A stretch of DNA of 64,000 bases from Rhodobacterales bacterium (GTDB lineage: Bacteria > Pseudomonadota > Alphaproteobacteria > Rhodobacterales > Rhodobacteraceae): NCBI GenBank assembly GCA_026400355.1, contig JAPLPE010000036.1, positions 1-64,000 on the forward strand. Reading direction: 5' to 3'. This document shows positions 25,653 to 34,715 of this stretch, piece by piece. The number at the start of each line of letters is the position of its first letter. Position 1 is the first letter of the stretch. The position numbers and the translations under genes are program-made. The notes under the pieces are model-generated. The model saw only the letters and a program-made list of their open reading frames with translations, was not told the origin of the DNA and did not search any database.

Positions 25653-27206
25653 TCAGGGCAGACTTGGTGTCATCCTCATCTGTGTCGCCTGTTCGAAGGC
25701 ATAGGCGTAGGACAAAAGCTTTGCGTCCTGACCGATCTTGCCGATGAAGGTGATCCCGACCGGACGACCGTCTTCGTTGGTACCCATCGGCACCGTGATC
25801 GCCGGGTAGCCCGCGGTTGCATAGAAGGGGGAATGGATGTTCTCAAAGCTCATGAGGACATCGGCCCCGACCGAACGGAACGACTCTTCCAGCGCATCCG
25901 TTGCCGCCTTGGCCAGGTCGGTGCCAAAGGCCGCATGATCTTCGGCGCTCATTTGGGCCGAGATCTGGGCAAGGACGCCCCACAGGCTTTGGCCAAAGGG
26001 AATGCGGGTTTCCGGTTCGAGTGAATTATAAAGGAACAGGTCCTCGGGTTTGACGATCTCCGGGTGCCGGGCGGTGATATAGGGCATCAGGTCGTATCGC
26101 ACCCCGCTGCCGATCAGCATGACGAAGGCATCCATCGAATTGGTCGAATCGGCCAGCGTGACGGGGCGGGGCTGGGCGCCGAGGATGGAGAGGATGCCCC
26201 CTGCTTCGGCCAGTTTCGACGAATAGATATGCTTGGCTGCAATGTCATTGACGAGAACCCCCACTGTGACACCTTCCAGCGAGGAAGCCGAAAGTGTGGC
26301 AAGATAGTTCGTGTCGGTGTTGTCGATGACGGAAAGCAGGACAGCGGCATCGGCCACGTCCTTTGCAATCGGGCCTGGGGAATCGTTGTTTGCGACCAAC
26401 GGAATCACCCCATCCGTGCTGACAAGACCCCGAGTCGGCTTCATCCCCACGACGCCGTTGACCGCTGCCGGCGCAATCAAAGAGCCCGAGGTTTCCGTGC
26501 CGACGCTGACCGCTGTAAGAGAGGCCGAGACGCCGATGGCCGAGCCAGAGCTTGACCCGAAGACCGGAAAGGGGCCGTAGGGATTGCGGCCCTGTCCGCT
26601 GACCGCACCGTTGCCGCCCTCTGGGGTTCCGCGCCCCACTACGCCTGCGAACTCCGACAGGCTCGCCTTGCCCAGAATGACTGCCCCGGCTGCCCGCAGT
26701 TGCGCGACGAGGGCGGCATCGTCATCGGCCACGTTGTCGAGCAGGATTGCGGCGTTTGCCGTGGTGTGCATCGGCGCCGAGGTCTCGATATTGTCCTTCA
26801 GGGTGACTGGGATGCCATGCATTGGCCCCAGTTCGGCTCCTGCGGCGCGCAGGGCGTCGGCGGCCCGGGCGTCCTCAAGCGCATTCGGGTTTAGTTCGAT
26901 CATAGACCGCAGATTGCCGTCCAGCCGCGCGATACGATCCAGATAATAGAGTGTGAGTTGTTCGGACGTGATGTTGCCCGCCTCCATCGCTGCCTGAAAC
27001 TGTGCGATGCTTCCTGTCGGAAGATTAAGGTCGATGGCCGCCCTTGTGTCAGCGCTGATGCCGTCAAGTGATATCTGAAACGGGGTGAAATCCAGGTCCC
27101 GCAGGCGCGGCACCTGAGTGACATCAATCTGGGCCGAAGCATCCTGTGCGATCATCGCTAGCAGGACAACGGCAACACTCGTCACCAGTGCGGTTGGGGT
27201 TCGCAT
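25653..27206 (-). CDS. Secreted amidase signature hydrolase
   Basis: A 517-residue amidase signature enzyme with an N-terminal signal peptide (MRTPTALVTSVAVVLLAMIA, cleavage near ASAQ), so it probably acts in the periplasm. The ATG at 27206 is preferred over upstream ATGs because of the AGGGAG ribosome site nine bases before it. Catalytic residues are the Lys in HGIPVTLKDNIE and the two Ser in GSSSGSAIGVSASL and GTETSGSLIAPA. Substrate is unknown. It stands alone between gmd and the tRNA-Lys genes and is distinct from the cytoplasmic amidase at 8132-9781. Confidence 0.88.
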   Translation of the reverse strand: MRTPTALVTSVAVVLLAMIAQDASAQIDVTQVPRLRDLDFTPFQISLDGISADTRAAIDLNLPTGSIAQFQAAMEAGNITSEQLTLYYLDRIARLDGNLRSMIELNPNALEDARAADALRAAGAELGPMHGIPVTLKDNIETSAPMHTTANAAILLDNVADDDAALVAQLRAAGAVILGKASLSEFAGVVGRGTPEGGNGAVSGQGRNPYGPFPVFGSSSGSAIGVSASLTAVSVGTETSGSLIAPAAVNGVVGMKPTRGLVSTDGVIPLVANNDSPGPIAKDVADAAVLLSVIDNTDTNYLATLSASSLEGVTVGVLVNDIAAKHIYSSKLAEAGGILSILGAQPRPVTLADSTNSMDAFVMLIGSGVRYDLMPYITARHPEIVKPEDLFLYNSLEPETRIPFGQSLWGVLAQISAQMSAEDHAAFGTDLAKAATDALEESFRSVGADVLMSFENIHSPFYATAGYPAITVPMGTNEDGRPVGITFIGKIGQDAKLLSYAYAFEQATQMRMTPSLP

Positions 27207-27367
27207 CAGCTTCTTCTCCCTTGCGGCCATCGTCCTGACAGGACGGCGTTGCGCCCCTTTGAACAGGTCAGGGTGGTTTTCGTCCAGCCCATAGGACAGA
27301 GCGCCGATCGCGGCAGCGATTTTTCGCAGCCAGGACGTCGCCATCGACGAAAGATTGAGGATGAATG

Positions 27368-27443
27368 TGGTGAGCCGTACAGGGGTCGAACCTGTGACCT
27401 ACTGATTAAAAGTCAGTTGCTCTACCAACTGAGCTAACGGCCC
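27368..27443 (-). tRNA. tRNA-Lys (anticodon UUU)
   Basis: Minus-strand 76-base cloverleaf with acceptor arms GGGCCGT and ACGGCTC, discriminator A and an encoded CCA at 27368-27370. The D arm (GCTC/GAGC) and the T arm with GTTCGAA are clear. The anticodon loop CTTTTAA gives UUU, which reads AAA and AAG Lys codons. It is about 90% identical to the second tRNA-Lys at 27732-27807. Confidence 0.95.
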
Positions 27444-27731
27444 ACTGCGCGGGTCGATAGGCAACAGGCTGTGCCCAGTCAACCCCGATTTCTGGTACCT
27501 CTCACCAGAACGATCAGCGGATCAGCCGCCAGGATCAACTGTCAGGCTAAAGAGTCCGACATCCGGGTATCTCCATCGGGGGTTTTCCGGTTATCCCAAA
27601 AGTGCAGGACAAAAGGCTGGATCAGGACAATGTGAAGCCATTCAGGCATCTCGCATAGCCCGTTGCTGCAAAGAACGCCGAACTGGCTTCGAATCCAGGG
27701 TTCATGCGATTTTCTGGAGTCTTCGGAGTTG

Positions 27732-27807
27732 TGGTGAGCCGTACAGGGGTCGAACCTGTGACCTAATGATTAAGAGTCATTTGCTCTACCAGCTGAGCTA
27801 ACGGCCC
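27732..27807 (-). tRNA. tRNA-Lys (anticodon CUU)
   Basis: Minus-strand 76-base cloverleaf nearly identical to its neighbour, with anticodon loop CTCTTAA giving CUU, which reads AAG. Acceptor arms and encoded CCA match. The two genes are in the same direction, 288 bp apart, and the spacer between them shows no further gene. Confidence 0.95.
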
Positions 27808-27891
27808 CACAGCGCGTTTGCTTAGGCAGGTTGGCGGACGGGGTCAAGCGGAACGTAAGGGCGGGACTGGATTCATTGCACCCGATAGTCT

Positions 27892-28740
27892 ATGCGGGCG
27901 CGCATGGATGCAGGACAGCATAACGGTCTGCCGTTCATGAAGATGCACGGGCTGGGCAACGACTTTGTCGTCATCGATGCGCGTGGGCCGGGTGCCCCGC
28001 ACATGACCCCTGCGCTTGCTGTGGCTTTGGCCGACCGGCACCGGGGGGTCGGGTTTGATCAGCTGGCAGTGATCACTTCGGTCACTGATGCCGACCTGCA
28101 TCTGACGTTCTGGAATGCGGACGGTTCCCTTTCGGCAGCATGCGGAAACGCCACCCGCTGCATCGCGCGGCGGGAACTCGACCTGACCGGGCGCGATACG
28201 CTGCGGATCACGACAGACCGGGGCATGCTGCATGCCTTTGACGCGGGCAACGGTCTCACATCGGTCAACATGGGCCACCCCGAGATGGATTGGGACAAGA
28301 TCCCATTGGCCCACCCGATGGACACGTTGCATCTGCCGATGCCCGGTGATCCGGTGGCAACGAGCATGGGCAACCCGCATTGCACCTTCTTTGTCGAGGA
28401 TGTGGCGGCAGTTGATCTGGAAACCTTTGGCCCGGCTTATGAACAACACCCGCTGTTCCCGCACCGAGTCAATGTGCAAGTCGTGCAGGTGCTGTCGCCT
28501 ACGAATCTGCGGATGCGGGTCTGGGAGCGCGGGACGGGGATCACGCTGGCCTCGGGTTCTTCCTCTTGCGCCATCACGGTCGCGGCGGTGCGCCGGGGCC
28601 TGACAGGGCGGCATGTGACGGTGGAACTGGATGGCGGCACGCTGGATGTCGCGTGGAAGGATGACGGCGTCTGGATGACAGGGGCCACAATGCATGCGTT
28701 TGACGGCGTGCTGACCGCGCAGTTTCTGGCAGCGCTCTGA
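27892..28740 (+). CDS. dapF: Diaminopimelate epimerase with Ser in place of one catalytic Cys
   Basis: A 282-residue two-domain epimerase that converts LL- to meso-diaminopimelate for lysine and peptidoglycan synthesis. The N-terminal region PFMKMHGLGNDFVVIDARG is diagnostic, and the first catalytic Cys (Cys84) is in AACGNATR. The second motif, normally ERGAGxTxACGTGACA, reads ERGTGITLASGSSSCA, so the second catalytic Cys position is Ser221; the nearest Cys is Cys226. ATG 27892 is used, but 27904 is equally possible; the core starts at residue 16. Its TGA overlaps the ATG of mtaB. Confidence 0.9.
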   Translation: MRARMDAGQHNGLPFMKMHGLGNDFVVIDARGPGAPHMTPALAVALADRHRGVGFDQLAVITSVTDADLHLTFWNADGSLSAACGNATRCIARRELDLTGRDTLRITTDRGMLHAFDAGNGLTSVNMGHPEMDWDKIPLAHPMDTLHLPMPGDPVATSMGNPHCTFFVEDVAAVDLETFGPAYEQHPLFPHRVNVQVVQVLSPTNLRMRVWERGTGITLASGSSSCAITVAAVRRGLTGRHVTVELDGGTLDVAWKDDGVWMTGATMHAFDGVLTAQFLAAL

Positions 28741-30002
28741 TGGACCTAAAGGCGCCCATATTCACCACTCTCGGCTGTCGGCTGAACGCGTATGAGACCG
28801 AGGCGATGAAAGATCTGGCCATGCGGGCCGGGGTTTCGGATGCGGTGATCGTCAACACCTGCGCCGTCACGGCCGAAGCCGTGCGCAAGGCGCGTCAGGA
28901 AATCCGGCGTCTGCGGCGCGATCATCCGACGGCGCGGATCATCGTGACGGGCTGTGCAGCCCAGACCGAACCCGAAACATTTGCAAGGATGGCCGAGGTT
29001 GATCTGGTCATCGGCAATTCGGAGAAGATGAACCCGGCCACATGGGCGCGTCTGACACCTGATCTGATCGGGGAAACCGAACCCATGCAGGTAGACGACA
29101 TCATGTCGGTCCGCGAAACGGCAGGTCATCTGATCGACGGCTTCGGCACGCGAAGCCGTGCTTATGTGCAGGTGCAGAACGGCTGTGATCACCGCTGCAC
29201 CTTCTGCATCATCCCCTTTGGCCGGGGCAATTCACGATCGGTTCCCGCAGGGGTCGTCGTTGATCAGATCCGGCGGCTGGTGGATAAGGGGTTCAATGAA
29301 GTCGTGCTGACCGGGGTCGATCTGACGTCATGGGGGGCCGATCTTCCTGCGGAGCCGCATCTGGGCGAGTTGGTGCTGCGGATCCTCAAGCTGGTGCCTG
29401 ACCTGTCGCGTTTGCGCGTCTCCTCGATCGATTCGATCGAGGCAGATGAGGCGCTGATGCATGCCATCGCGACCGAACCGCGCCTGATGCCGCATCTGCA
29501 TCTGTCGCTGCAGGCAGGCGATGATATGATCCTCAAGAGGATGAAACGCCGCCATCTGCGCGACGACGCAATCCGATTCTGTGAAGAAGCGCGGCGTATG
29601 CGCCCTGACATGACCTTTGGGGCGGATATCATTGCCGGTTTCCCGACCGAGACCGAGGCGATGTTCGAGAACTCGCTGAAGCTGGTCACGGAATGCGATC
29701 TGACCTGGCTGCATGTGTTCCCCTATTCCCCGCGCAAGGGCACGCCTGCGGCGCGGATGCCCGCCGTCGATGGCAACGCCATCCGCGACCGCGCGGCGCG
29801 GCTGCGGTCCGCCGGAGATGCGCAGGTGGCCCGCCATCTGGCTGCGCAGGTGGGGCTGACCCATCCGGTGCTGATGGAAAACGCCCGCATGGGCCGCACG
29901 GCGCAGTTTGCCGAGGTGATCTTTGAGGCCGATCAGCCCGAGGGGCAGATCGTTTCGGGCCGGATCACAGAAGTCCGTGGCAACCAGCTTCTGGCGCAGT
30001 AG
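28740..30002 (+). CDS. mtaB: tRNA t6A37 methylthiotransferase MtaB
   Basis: A 420-residue radical SAM methylthiotransferase. The N-terminal UPF0004 domain carries the second-cluster Cys residues (TLGCRLN, VNTCAVTAEA, VTGCAAQ), and the radical SAM motif CDHRCTFC lies near residue 149, followed by a TRAM-like C-terminal region. The pattern fits MtaB, which adds a methylthio group to t6A at position 37 of tRNAs that read ANN codons, including tRNA-Lys. The gene is co-translated with dapF and lies close to the two tRNA-Lys genes, which are candidate substrates. Confidence 0.92.
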   Translation: MDLKAPIFTTLGCRLNAYETEAMKDLAMRAGVSDAVIVNTCAVTAEAVRKARQEIRRLRRDHPTARIIVTGCAAQTEPETFARMAEVDLVIGNSEKMNPATWARLTPDLIGETEPMQVDDIMSVRETAGHLIDGFGTRSRAYVQVQNGCDHRCTFCIIPFGRGNSRSVPAGVVVDQIRRLVDKGFNEVVLTGVDLTSWGADLPAEPHLGELVLRILKLVPDLSRLRVSSIDSIEADEALMHAIATEPRLMPHLHLSLQAGDDMILKRMKRRHLRDDAIRFCEEARRMRPDMTFGADIIAGFPTETEAMFENSLKLVTECDLTWLHVFPYSPRKGTPAARMPAVDGNAIRDRAARLRSAGDAQVARHLAAQVGLTHPVLMENARMGRTAQFAEVIFEADQPEGQIVSGRITEVRGNQLLAQ

Positions 30003-30009
30003 GGCTTTT

Positions 30010-30630
30010 ATGCATCCCCATCCCGCCTTCCGCCAGTCCCCGCGCGACCGCAACATCGGCTTTGCGCGCGAACGGGCATTTGGTGTTCTGGCCGTGAACG
30101 GGGCCGAGGGGCCGTTGTTGTCGCATGTTCCCTTCCTTCTAACCGAGGACGGGGTCACGGCGGATTTGCATCTTGTCCGGTCCAACCCGATTGTGCGGGC
30201 GCTGGCCACACCGCAGCCCGCGGTCATCGCGGTAAGCGGGCCTGACGGCTATATCTCGCCCGACTGGTACGACATGGCCGATCAGGTGCCGACATGGAAC
30301 TATCTTGCGGTGCATCTGCGCGGGACGCTGGAGCTTCTTCCCGAAGGCGACATGCATGACATGCTGGACCGGCAGTCGGCGCATTTCGAGGACCAGTTGC
30401 GGCCCAAGAAGCCTTGGACCATGGGCAAGATGCCCGAGGACGTACTGGCCCGGATGATGCGGCAGATCGTGCCGGCGCGGCTGACGGTGGCGGTGGTCGA
30501 CGGGACGTGGAAGCTGAACCAGAACAAGACGGATGAAGCGCGGGAACGGGCGGCCGGGTTTGTGACGGAGTCGGGGATCGGGATGGAACAGGATGTTCTG
30601 GCCGGGCTGATGCGGGGCGCCAAGGGGTAA
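30010..30630 (+). CDS. PaiB-like FMN-binding protein
   Basis: A 206-residue protein of the PaiB/FMN-binding split-barrel family. ATG 30010 (MHPHPAFRQSPRDRNIGFA) begins with the family's conserved H-P-x-F start, eight bases after mtaB. Middle motifs PAVIAVSGPDGYISPDWYD and VPTWNYLAVHLRG are typical. PaiB is described as a negative regulator in Bacillus, but most homologues are of unknown function and bind FMN or a haem breakdown product. Its place downstream of mtaB suggests the same transcript. Confidence 0.85.
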   Translation: MHPHPAFRQSPRDRNIGFARERAFGVLAVNGAEGPLLSHVPFLLTEDGVTADLHLVRSNPIVRALATPQPAVIAVSGPDGYISPDWYDMADQVPTWNYLAVHLRGTLELLPEGDMHDMLDRQSAHFEDQLRPKKPWTMGKMPEDVLARMMRQIVPARLTVAVVDGTWKLNQNKTDEARERAAGFVTESGIGMEQDVLAGLMRGAKG

Positions 30631-30734
30631 GGTCCGCGCGATCTCGCTGGACACTGGCTATGCCGTTCGGCTCTTGCATTTGTGGTTCAAGCCGGGATGC
30701 TCTGGCCGGAATGCAGGTCAGAGGGGGATGTGAG

Positions 30735-31340
30735 ATGAAACTGCTGATGGCGCCGCTGTCGCCCTATGTGCGCAAGGTCCGGGTGCTCTTGCGCGAAACC
30801 GGGCAGTTGGGGGCGGTTGAAGAGGTCGAAGTCTCGACGACCCCGCTGGCGTCGAATGCCGATGTGGTGGCCGCCAACCCCACCGGGCGGATTCCCGTGC
30901 TGCTGAGGGATGAGGGTCCGGCGATCTATGACAGCCGGGTCATCACGCGGTTTCTGGATGACCGGTTCAAGGCCGGGCTCTATCCGGCGGACCGGCTTTG
31001 GGAGGTGCTGACGGTCGAGGCGACAGCGGACGGTATCCTCGATTCCGCGCTGATCATGACCTATGAGGGCCGGTTCAAGACACCGGAACAGCAGTCACCG
31101 GCCTGGATGGATGCGCAGTGGGAGAAGATTTCCCGCGCGGTGGCGGCGCTTGACGGACAATGGATGGATGAACTGGTGGAGCCGGTTCACATGGGCCAGA
31201 TCGCTGTCGGCTGTGCGCTGGGCTATCTGGACCTGCGGCATGATGCGCGCAACTGGCGGGTGAGGAACGACAGGCTGGCTGCGTGGTACGCCGGTTTTTC
31301 CGATCGGCCGAGCATGAAGATGACAGCGCCGGTCGTATGA
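30735..31340 (+). CDS. Glutathione S-transferase family protein
   Basis: A 201-residue GST. ATG 30735 (MKLLMAPLSPYVRKVRVLL) begins with the thioredoxin-like N-domain; the frame's upstream codons are not supported. The GSH-binding cis-Pro region GRIPVLL and the DSRVITRFLDD segment are visible, followed by an all-alpha C-domain. It lies about 100 bp after the PaiB-like gene; substrate unknown. It ends 36 bp before the convergent outer membrane protein gene. Confidence 0.88.
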   Translation: MKLLMAPLSPYVRKVRVLLRETGQLGAVEEVEVSTTPLASNADVVAANPTGRIPVLLRDEGPAIYDSRVITRFLDDRFKAGLYPADRLWEVLTVEATADGILDSALIMTYEGRFKTPEQQSPAWMDAQWEKISRAVAALDGQWMDELVEPVHMGQIAVGCALGYLDLRHDARNWRVRNDRLAAWYAGFSDRPSMKMTAPVV

Positions 31341-31375
31341 TCCTTGGCATAGGCTGCGCCTCAGCGCACCTTGCG

Positions 31376-32029
31376 TCAGAAATCGAAGCTGACACCAAAG
31401 TTGACGGCGTTGGTGATGACGTTGGTTTCCAGAGAACCACCGGTTTCAAGCGAGGCAGAGTTCATCGAATAGCTGCCCTTGTATTCGCCGAACACGGACC
31501 AGCGGTCGCTGACCGGATAACTGGCGCCGGCATAGAAGGCGACGGCAGGACCGGTCATTTGGTATTCAAAAGTCTTGGACCCCGGGACCGTCAGTTCGAC
31601 ATGCGGCACGGCCACGCCCAGACCGCCGCCAACATAGGGCGTCAGGCCACCCAGCGCATCGGGCCAGCGGCGCGTCACGTTGACGGTGAGGAGATTGAGG
31701 CCATCGCTGAATTCGAAATGCTCAAACCCGGTGGCATCCAGCGTTTCTTGATCGGCGTAGACTTTGGCGTGGTTCAACTCGACACCAAACCCTAGGGTCT
31801 GGGTGCGCCACCAGGTGGCGCGCAGGCCGTAATAGGGGGGCATCTGGGCTGAATTACCGTCCCAGCCTGCGGTGAATTCCTGATCGGGCACGACGCTGTC
31901 GCCCGAGATCGTCACGTTGGAATGCGGGGCAGACTGCCAGCCACCATAAAAGCTCAGCTCTACCTCGGCCTGAGCGGCCAAAGGCATGAGTGAGAGCGCC
32001 AGAGGCGCAATGAGGCGGACAAATTGCAC
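31376..32029 (-). CDS. Outer-membrane beta-barrel protein, lipid A oxidase (LpxQ)-like
   Basis: About 217 residues with a signal peptide ending AAQA-EVELSF, then alternating beta-strand segments rich in aromatic and Gly residues, ending in a Phe (SFDF) as expected for an outer membrane barrel. Segments such as PYYGLRATWW, FGVELNHAKVYAD, LTPYVGGGLGVAVPHVEL and FEYQMTGPAVAFYAG resemble proteins annotated as lipid A oxidase (LpxQ), which oxidise the proximal glucosamine of lipid A. GTG 32029 is chosen because it starts just before the signal peptide; the longer frame to 32095 has no good signal. Function is inferred. Confidence 0.6.
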   Translation of the reverse strand: MQFVRLIAPLALSLMPLAAQAEVELSFYGGWQSAPHSNVTISGDSVVPDQEFTAGWDGNSAQMPPYYGLRATWWRTQTLGFGVELNHAKVYADQETLDATGFEHFEFSDGLNLLTVNVTRRWPDALGGLTPYVGGGLGVAVPHVELTVPGSKTFEYQMTGPAVAFYAGASYPVSDRWSVFGEYKGSYSMNSASLETGGSLETNVITNAVNFGVSFDF

Positions 32030-32170
32030 GGCAGCGCAACCTTTGGCAGAAGTTCCCGACGGTCGGACATTAGACGGAATCGCGTTCCCGGACAAGGCGT
32101 CAACCTGTCACAAGTGTTTGCAGATCGCCAGAACAGCAGGACTTCCGTTGGGTTAACGCCAGAGAGGCGC

Positions 32171-32587
32171 CTAGAACCACAGGTCAGTGATGCAACGTCC
32201 GTCGCGGGGCAGATCTTCCCAGTTTGCGAATCCGTCGAACAATTGCAGGGGAATCGCCCCGACTACTGCCGGATCTGCCAGCCTCATGTTGACGGCGATA
32301 CGCATCCGGCCATCGGCATGTGGTAACACTGCGCGCCAATGCGTGACGTTCCCGCAAGTGGTGCAAAAATGCACGGCCAGAGACCTGTCGCCCCAGGAAT
32401 AGGCCCCCAAGGTTCCCGGCGCGTCTATGATCCTGATCCCTTCGCCGTCATAGTCATAGGCCCAAAGCGCACCAGACCGTCGGCAAAGTGTGCAGTTGCA
32501 GACCGTGACCGATTCCGGCATGCCGTCATGTTCCCATCCGACGGCACCGCAATGACAGGTTCCGTGGATTGTCGGGCTTGTATTCAT
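32171..32587 (-). CDS. GFA/CENP-V family zinc protein
   Basis: A 138-residue protein of the glutathione-dependent formaldehyde-activating enzyme family. The zinc-binding Cys residues are visible: CHCGAVGW, CNCTLCRRSG and FCTTCGNVTHW. The fold is a beta-structure with two zinc sites. Most members have no proven activity, so GFA function is not assured. It is divergent from petA with a gap of 197 bp. Confidence 0.88.
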   Translation of the reverse strand: MNTSPTIHGTCHCGAVGWEHDGMPESVTVCNCTLCRRSGALWAYDYDGEGIRIIDAPGTLGAYSWGDRSLAVHFCTTCGNVTHWRAVLPHADGRMRIAVNMRLADPAVVGAIPLQLFDGFANWEDLPRDGRCITDLWF

Positions 32588-32784
32588 GTCGGAATCCCCA
32601 TTTGAAGAGATTACTCCGAACTAGCATGCCTGCGCTCTATTGTCCGCTGGACGATGCCGGGAATGGTGGATAAACAGCCCCCCGACGGGAGGCGGGTGAC
32701 TGCCGCCCTATTGTTTTGTGCGGCCCTCTTTTTCCGGAGCGATCCGGCGATGCGGGCCGGGCCACCAAATCGGAGATGCAACCC

Positions 32785-33345
32785 GTGTCACATGCAGAGA
32801 ATCCGACCGGCACACGTCGCGACTTCATCTATTTTGCCACGGCCGGGGCCGGGGCGGTCGCAGCGGGTGCAGCGGTCTGGCCACTGATCAACCAGATGAA
32901 TCCGTCGGCTGACGTTCTGGCGCTCGCCTCGATCCGCGTCGACATCAGCGGTGTAGAGCCGGGCACCCAGCTTACCGTACTCTGGCAGGGCAAGCCGGTG
33001 TTCATCCGGTCGCGGACCCAGGCCGATATCGACCTTGCCCGCGCTGTCGATGTGGCGTCCCTTCCCGACCCGCTGGCCGAGAATCGCAACCTTGGCGCCG
33101 ACGCCCCTGCAACCGACGAAAACCGCGCCCTGTCCGAAGATGGCACATGGCTGGTGATGATGGGTGTCTGCACGCACCTGGGGTGTGTTCCCCTTGGCGA
33201 TCAGGGCGATTTCGGCGGCTGGTTCTGCCCCTGCCACGGGTCGCACTATGACAGCGCCGGCCGTATCCGCCGCGGGCCAGCTCCGCGCAACCTTCCGGTT
33301 CCCGTCGCGTCTTTCGTCGACGACGTCACCATCCAGCTCGGTTAA
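32785..33345 (+). CDS. petA: Cytochrome bc1 Rieske iron-sulfur subunit
   Basis: A 186-residue protein. The frame includes an ATG at 32776, but the GTG at 32785 (read as [14 protein letters not shown]) matches the petA start of Rhodobacter and has a GGAG nine bases upstream. A twin-arginine segment ([14 protein letters not shown]) and a membrane anchor follow; the Rieske cluster ligands are in [10 protein letters not shown] and CPCHGSHYD, separated by the usual ~16 residues. It transfers electrons from quinol to cytochrome c1 at the periplasmic face. First gene of petABC. Confidence 0.95.
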   Translation: MSHAENPTGTRRDFIYFATAGAGAVAAGAAVWPLINQMNPSADVLALASIRVDISGVEPGTQLTVLWQGKPVFIRSRTQADIDLARAVDVASLPDPLAENRNLGADAPATDENRALSEDGTWLVMMGVCTHLGCVPLGDQGDFGGWFCPCHGSHYDSAGRIRRGPAPRNLPVPVASFVDDVTIQLG

Positions 33346-33357
33346 GGAAAGAGACCC

Positions 33358-34701
33358 ATGTCCGGTATTCCCCACGACCATTACGAACCGAAATCCCGTG
33401 GCACGAAATGGGTTGAAAGCCGCTTGCCGGTAATCGGCCTGCTGTATGGCACCCTGATGATCCCGACCCCAAAGAACCTGAACTGGATGTGGATCTGGGG
33501 CATCGTGCTGACCTTCACGCTCGCACTGCAGATTATCACCGGGATCGTTCTGGTGATGCACTATACGCCCCATGTGGACATGGCCTTTGCGTCGGTCGAA
33601 CACATCATGCGCGACGTGAACGGCGGTCACATGATCCGCTACATCCACATGAACGGCGCGTCGCTGTTCTTCTTTGCGGTCTACATGCACATCTTCCGCG
33701 GTCTCTATTACGGGTCGTACAAGGCCCCACGCGAGATCACGTGGATCGTCGGCATGCTGATTTACCTGCTGATGATGGCTACGGGCTTCATGGGCTATGT
33801 TCTGCCCTGGGGTCAGATGTCGTTCCACGGGACTTCGGTGATCACGGGCCTGTTTGGTGCTGTGCCCTTCGTAGGCGAAGCGCTGCAGACCTGGCTGCTG
33901 GGTGCCGGGGCCGTGGGTCAGCCCGCGCTGAACCGCTTCTTCTCGCTCCATTACCTGCTGCCGTTCATCATCGCGGGCCTTGTGATCGTTCACATCTGGG
34001 CTTTCCATTCGACTGGCAACAATAACCCGACTGGTGTTGAAGTGCGCCGCACCTCCAAGGCCGATGCCGAAAAGGACACGCTCCCGTTCTGGCCCTATTT
34101 TGTCATCAAGGACCTGTTCGCGCTGATCCTGATCCTTGTGGTGTTCATGGCGATCGTGGGCTTCATGCCCAACTTCCTCGGCCACCCCGACAACTACATC
34201 ATGGCCAACCCGCTCGTAACGCCCGCGCACATCGTACCCGAATGGTATTTTCTGCCGTTTTACGCGATTCTGCGCGCCTTCACGGCTGACGTCTGGATCG
34301 TGATGTTCGTGAACTGGATCAGCTTTGGCATCATCGACGCAAAGTTCTTTGGTGTGCTGGCGATGTTCGGGGCAATCGTCGTGATCGCGCTGGCGCCCTG
34401 GCTTGACACCTCGTCGGTCCGGTCCGGCCGGTTCCGTCCGATGTTCAAGTGGTGGTTTGCCCTGCTGGTCGTTGACTTCATCGTCCTGATGTGGGTCGGC
34501 TCCATGCCCGCCGAAGGCATCTATCCCTACATCGCCCTGATCGGCGCGACCTATTGGTTTGGCTACTTCCTCGTCATCCTCCCGCTTCTGGGCGTGATTG
34601 AAAAGCCGCTGGCCCCGCCCGCGACGATCGAGGACGATTTCAACGCGCACTATGGCGATGCTGCCAAAGGCGGCAAGGCTGCCGCAACGCCGGCTGAGTG
34701 A
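33358..34701 (+). CDS. petB: Cytochrome b of the bc1 complex
   Basis: A 447-residue membrane protein with eight helices. Haem-ligand His residues lie in [15 protein letters not shown] and [20 protein letters not shown], and the Qo-site PEWY motif is at [15 protein letters not shown]. The length fits the Rhodobacter type, with a C-terminal extension after [10 protein letters not shown]. It starts 12 bp after petA and overlaps the petC open frame region; its stop lies 14 bp before the petC start. Confidence 0.97.
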   Translation: MSGIPHDHYEPKSRGTKWVESRLPVIGLLYGTLMIPTPKNLNWMWIWGIVLTFTLALQIITGIVLVMHYTPHVDMAFASVEHIMRDVNGGHMIRYIHMNGASLFFFAVYMHIFRGLYYGSYKAPREITWIVGMLIYLLMMATGFMGYVLPWGQMSFHGTSVITGLFGAVPFVGEALQTWLLGAGAVGQPALNRFFSLHYLLPFIIAGLVIVHIWAFHSTGNNNPTGVEVRRTSKADAEKDTLPFWPYFVIKDLFALILILVVFMAIVGFMPNFLGHPDNYIMANPLVTPAHIVPEWYFLPFYAILRAFTADVWIVMFVNWISFGIIDAKFFGVLAMFGAIVVIALAPWLDTSSVRSGRFRPMFKWWFALLVVDFIVLMWVGSMPAEGIYPYIALIGATYWFGYFLVILPLLGVIEKPLAPPATIEDDFNAHYGDAAKGGKAAATPAE

Positions 34702-34715
34702 AGAAGGACAGACAT

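Noticed and set aside
32788-34650. 620-codon frame opposite petAB
   Set aside because: It is antisense to conserved bc1 genes and has a charged, low-complexity composition, so it is a shadow.
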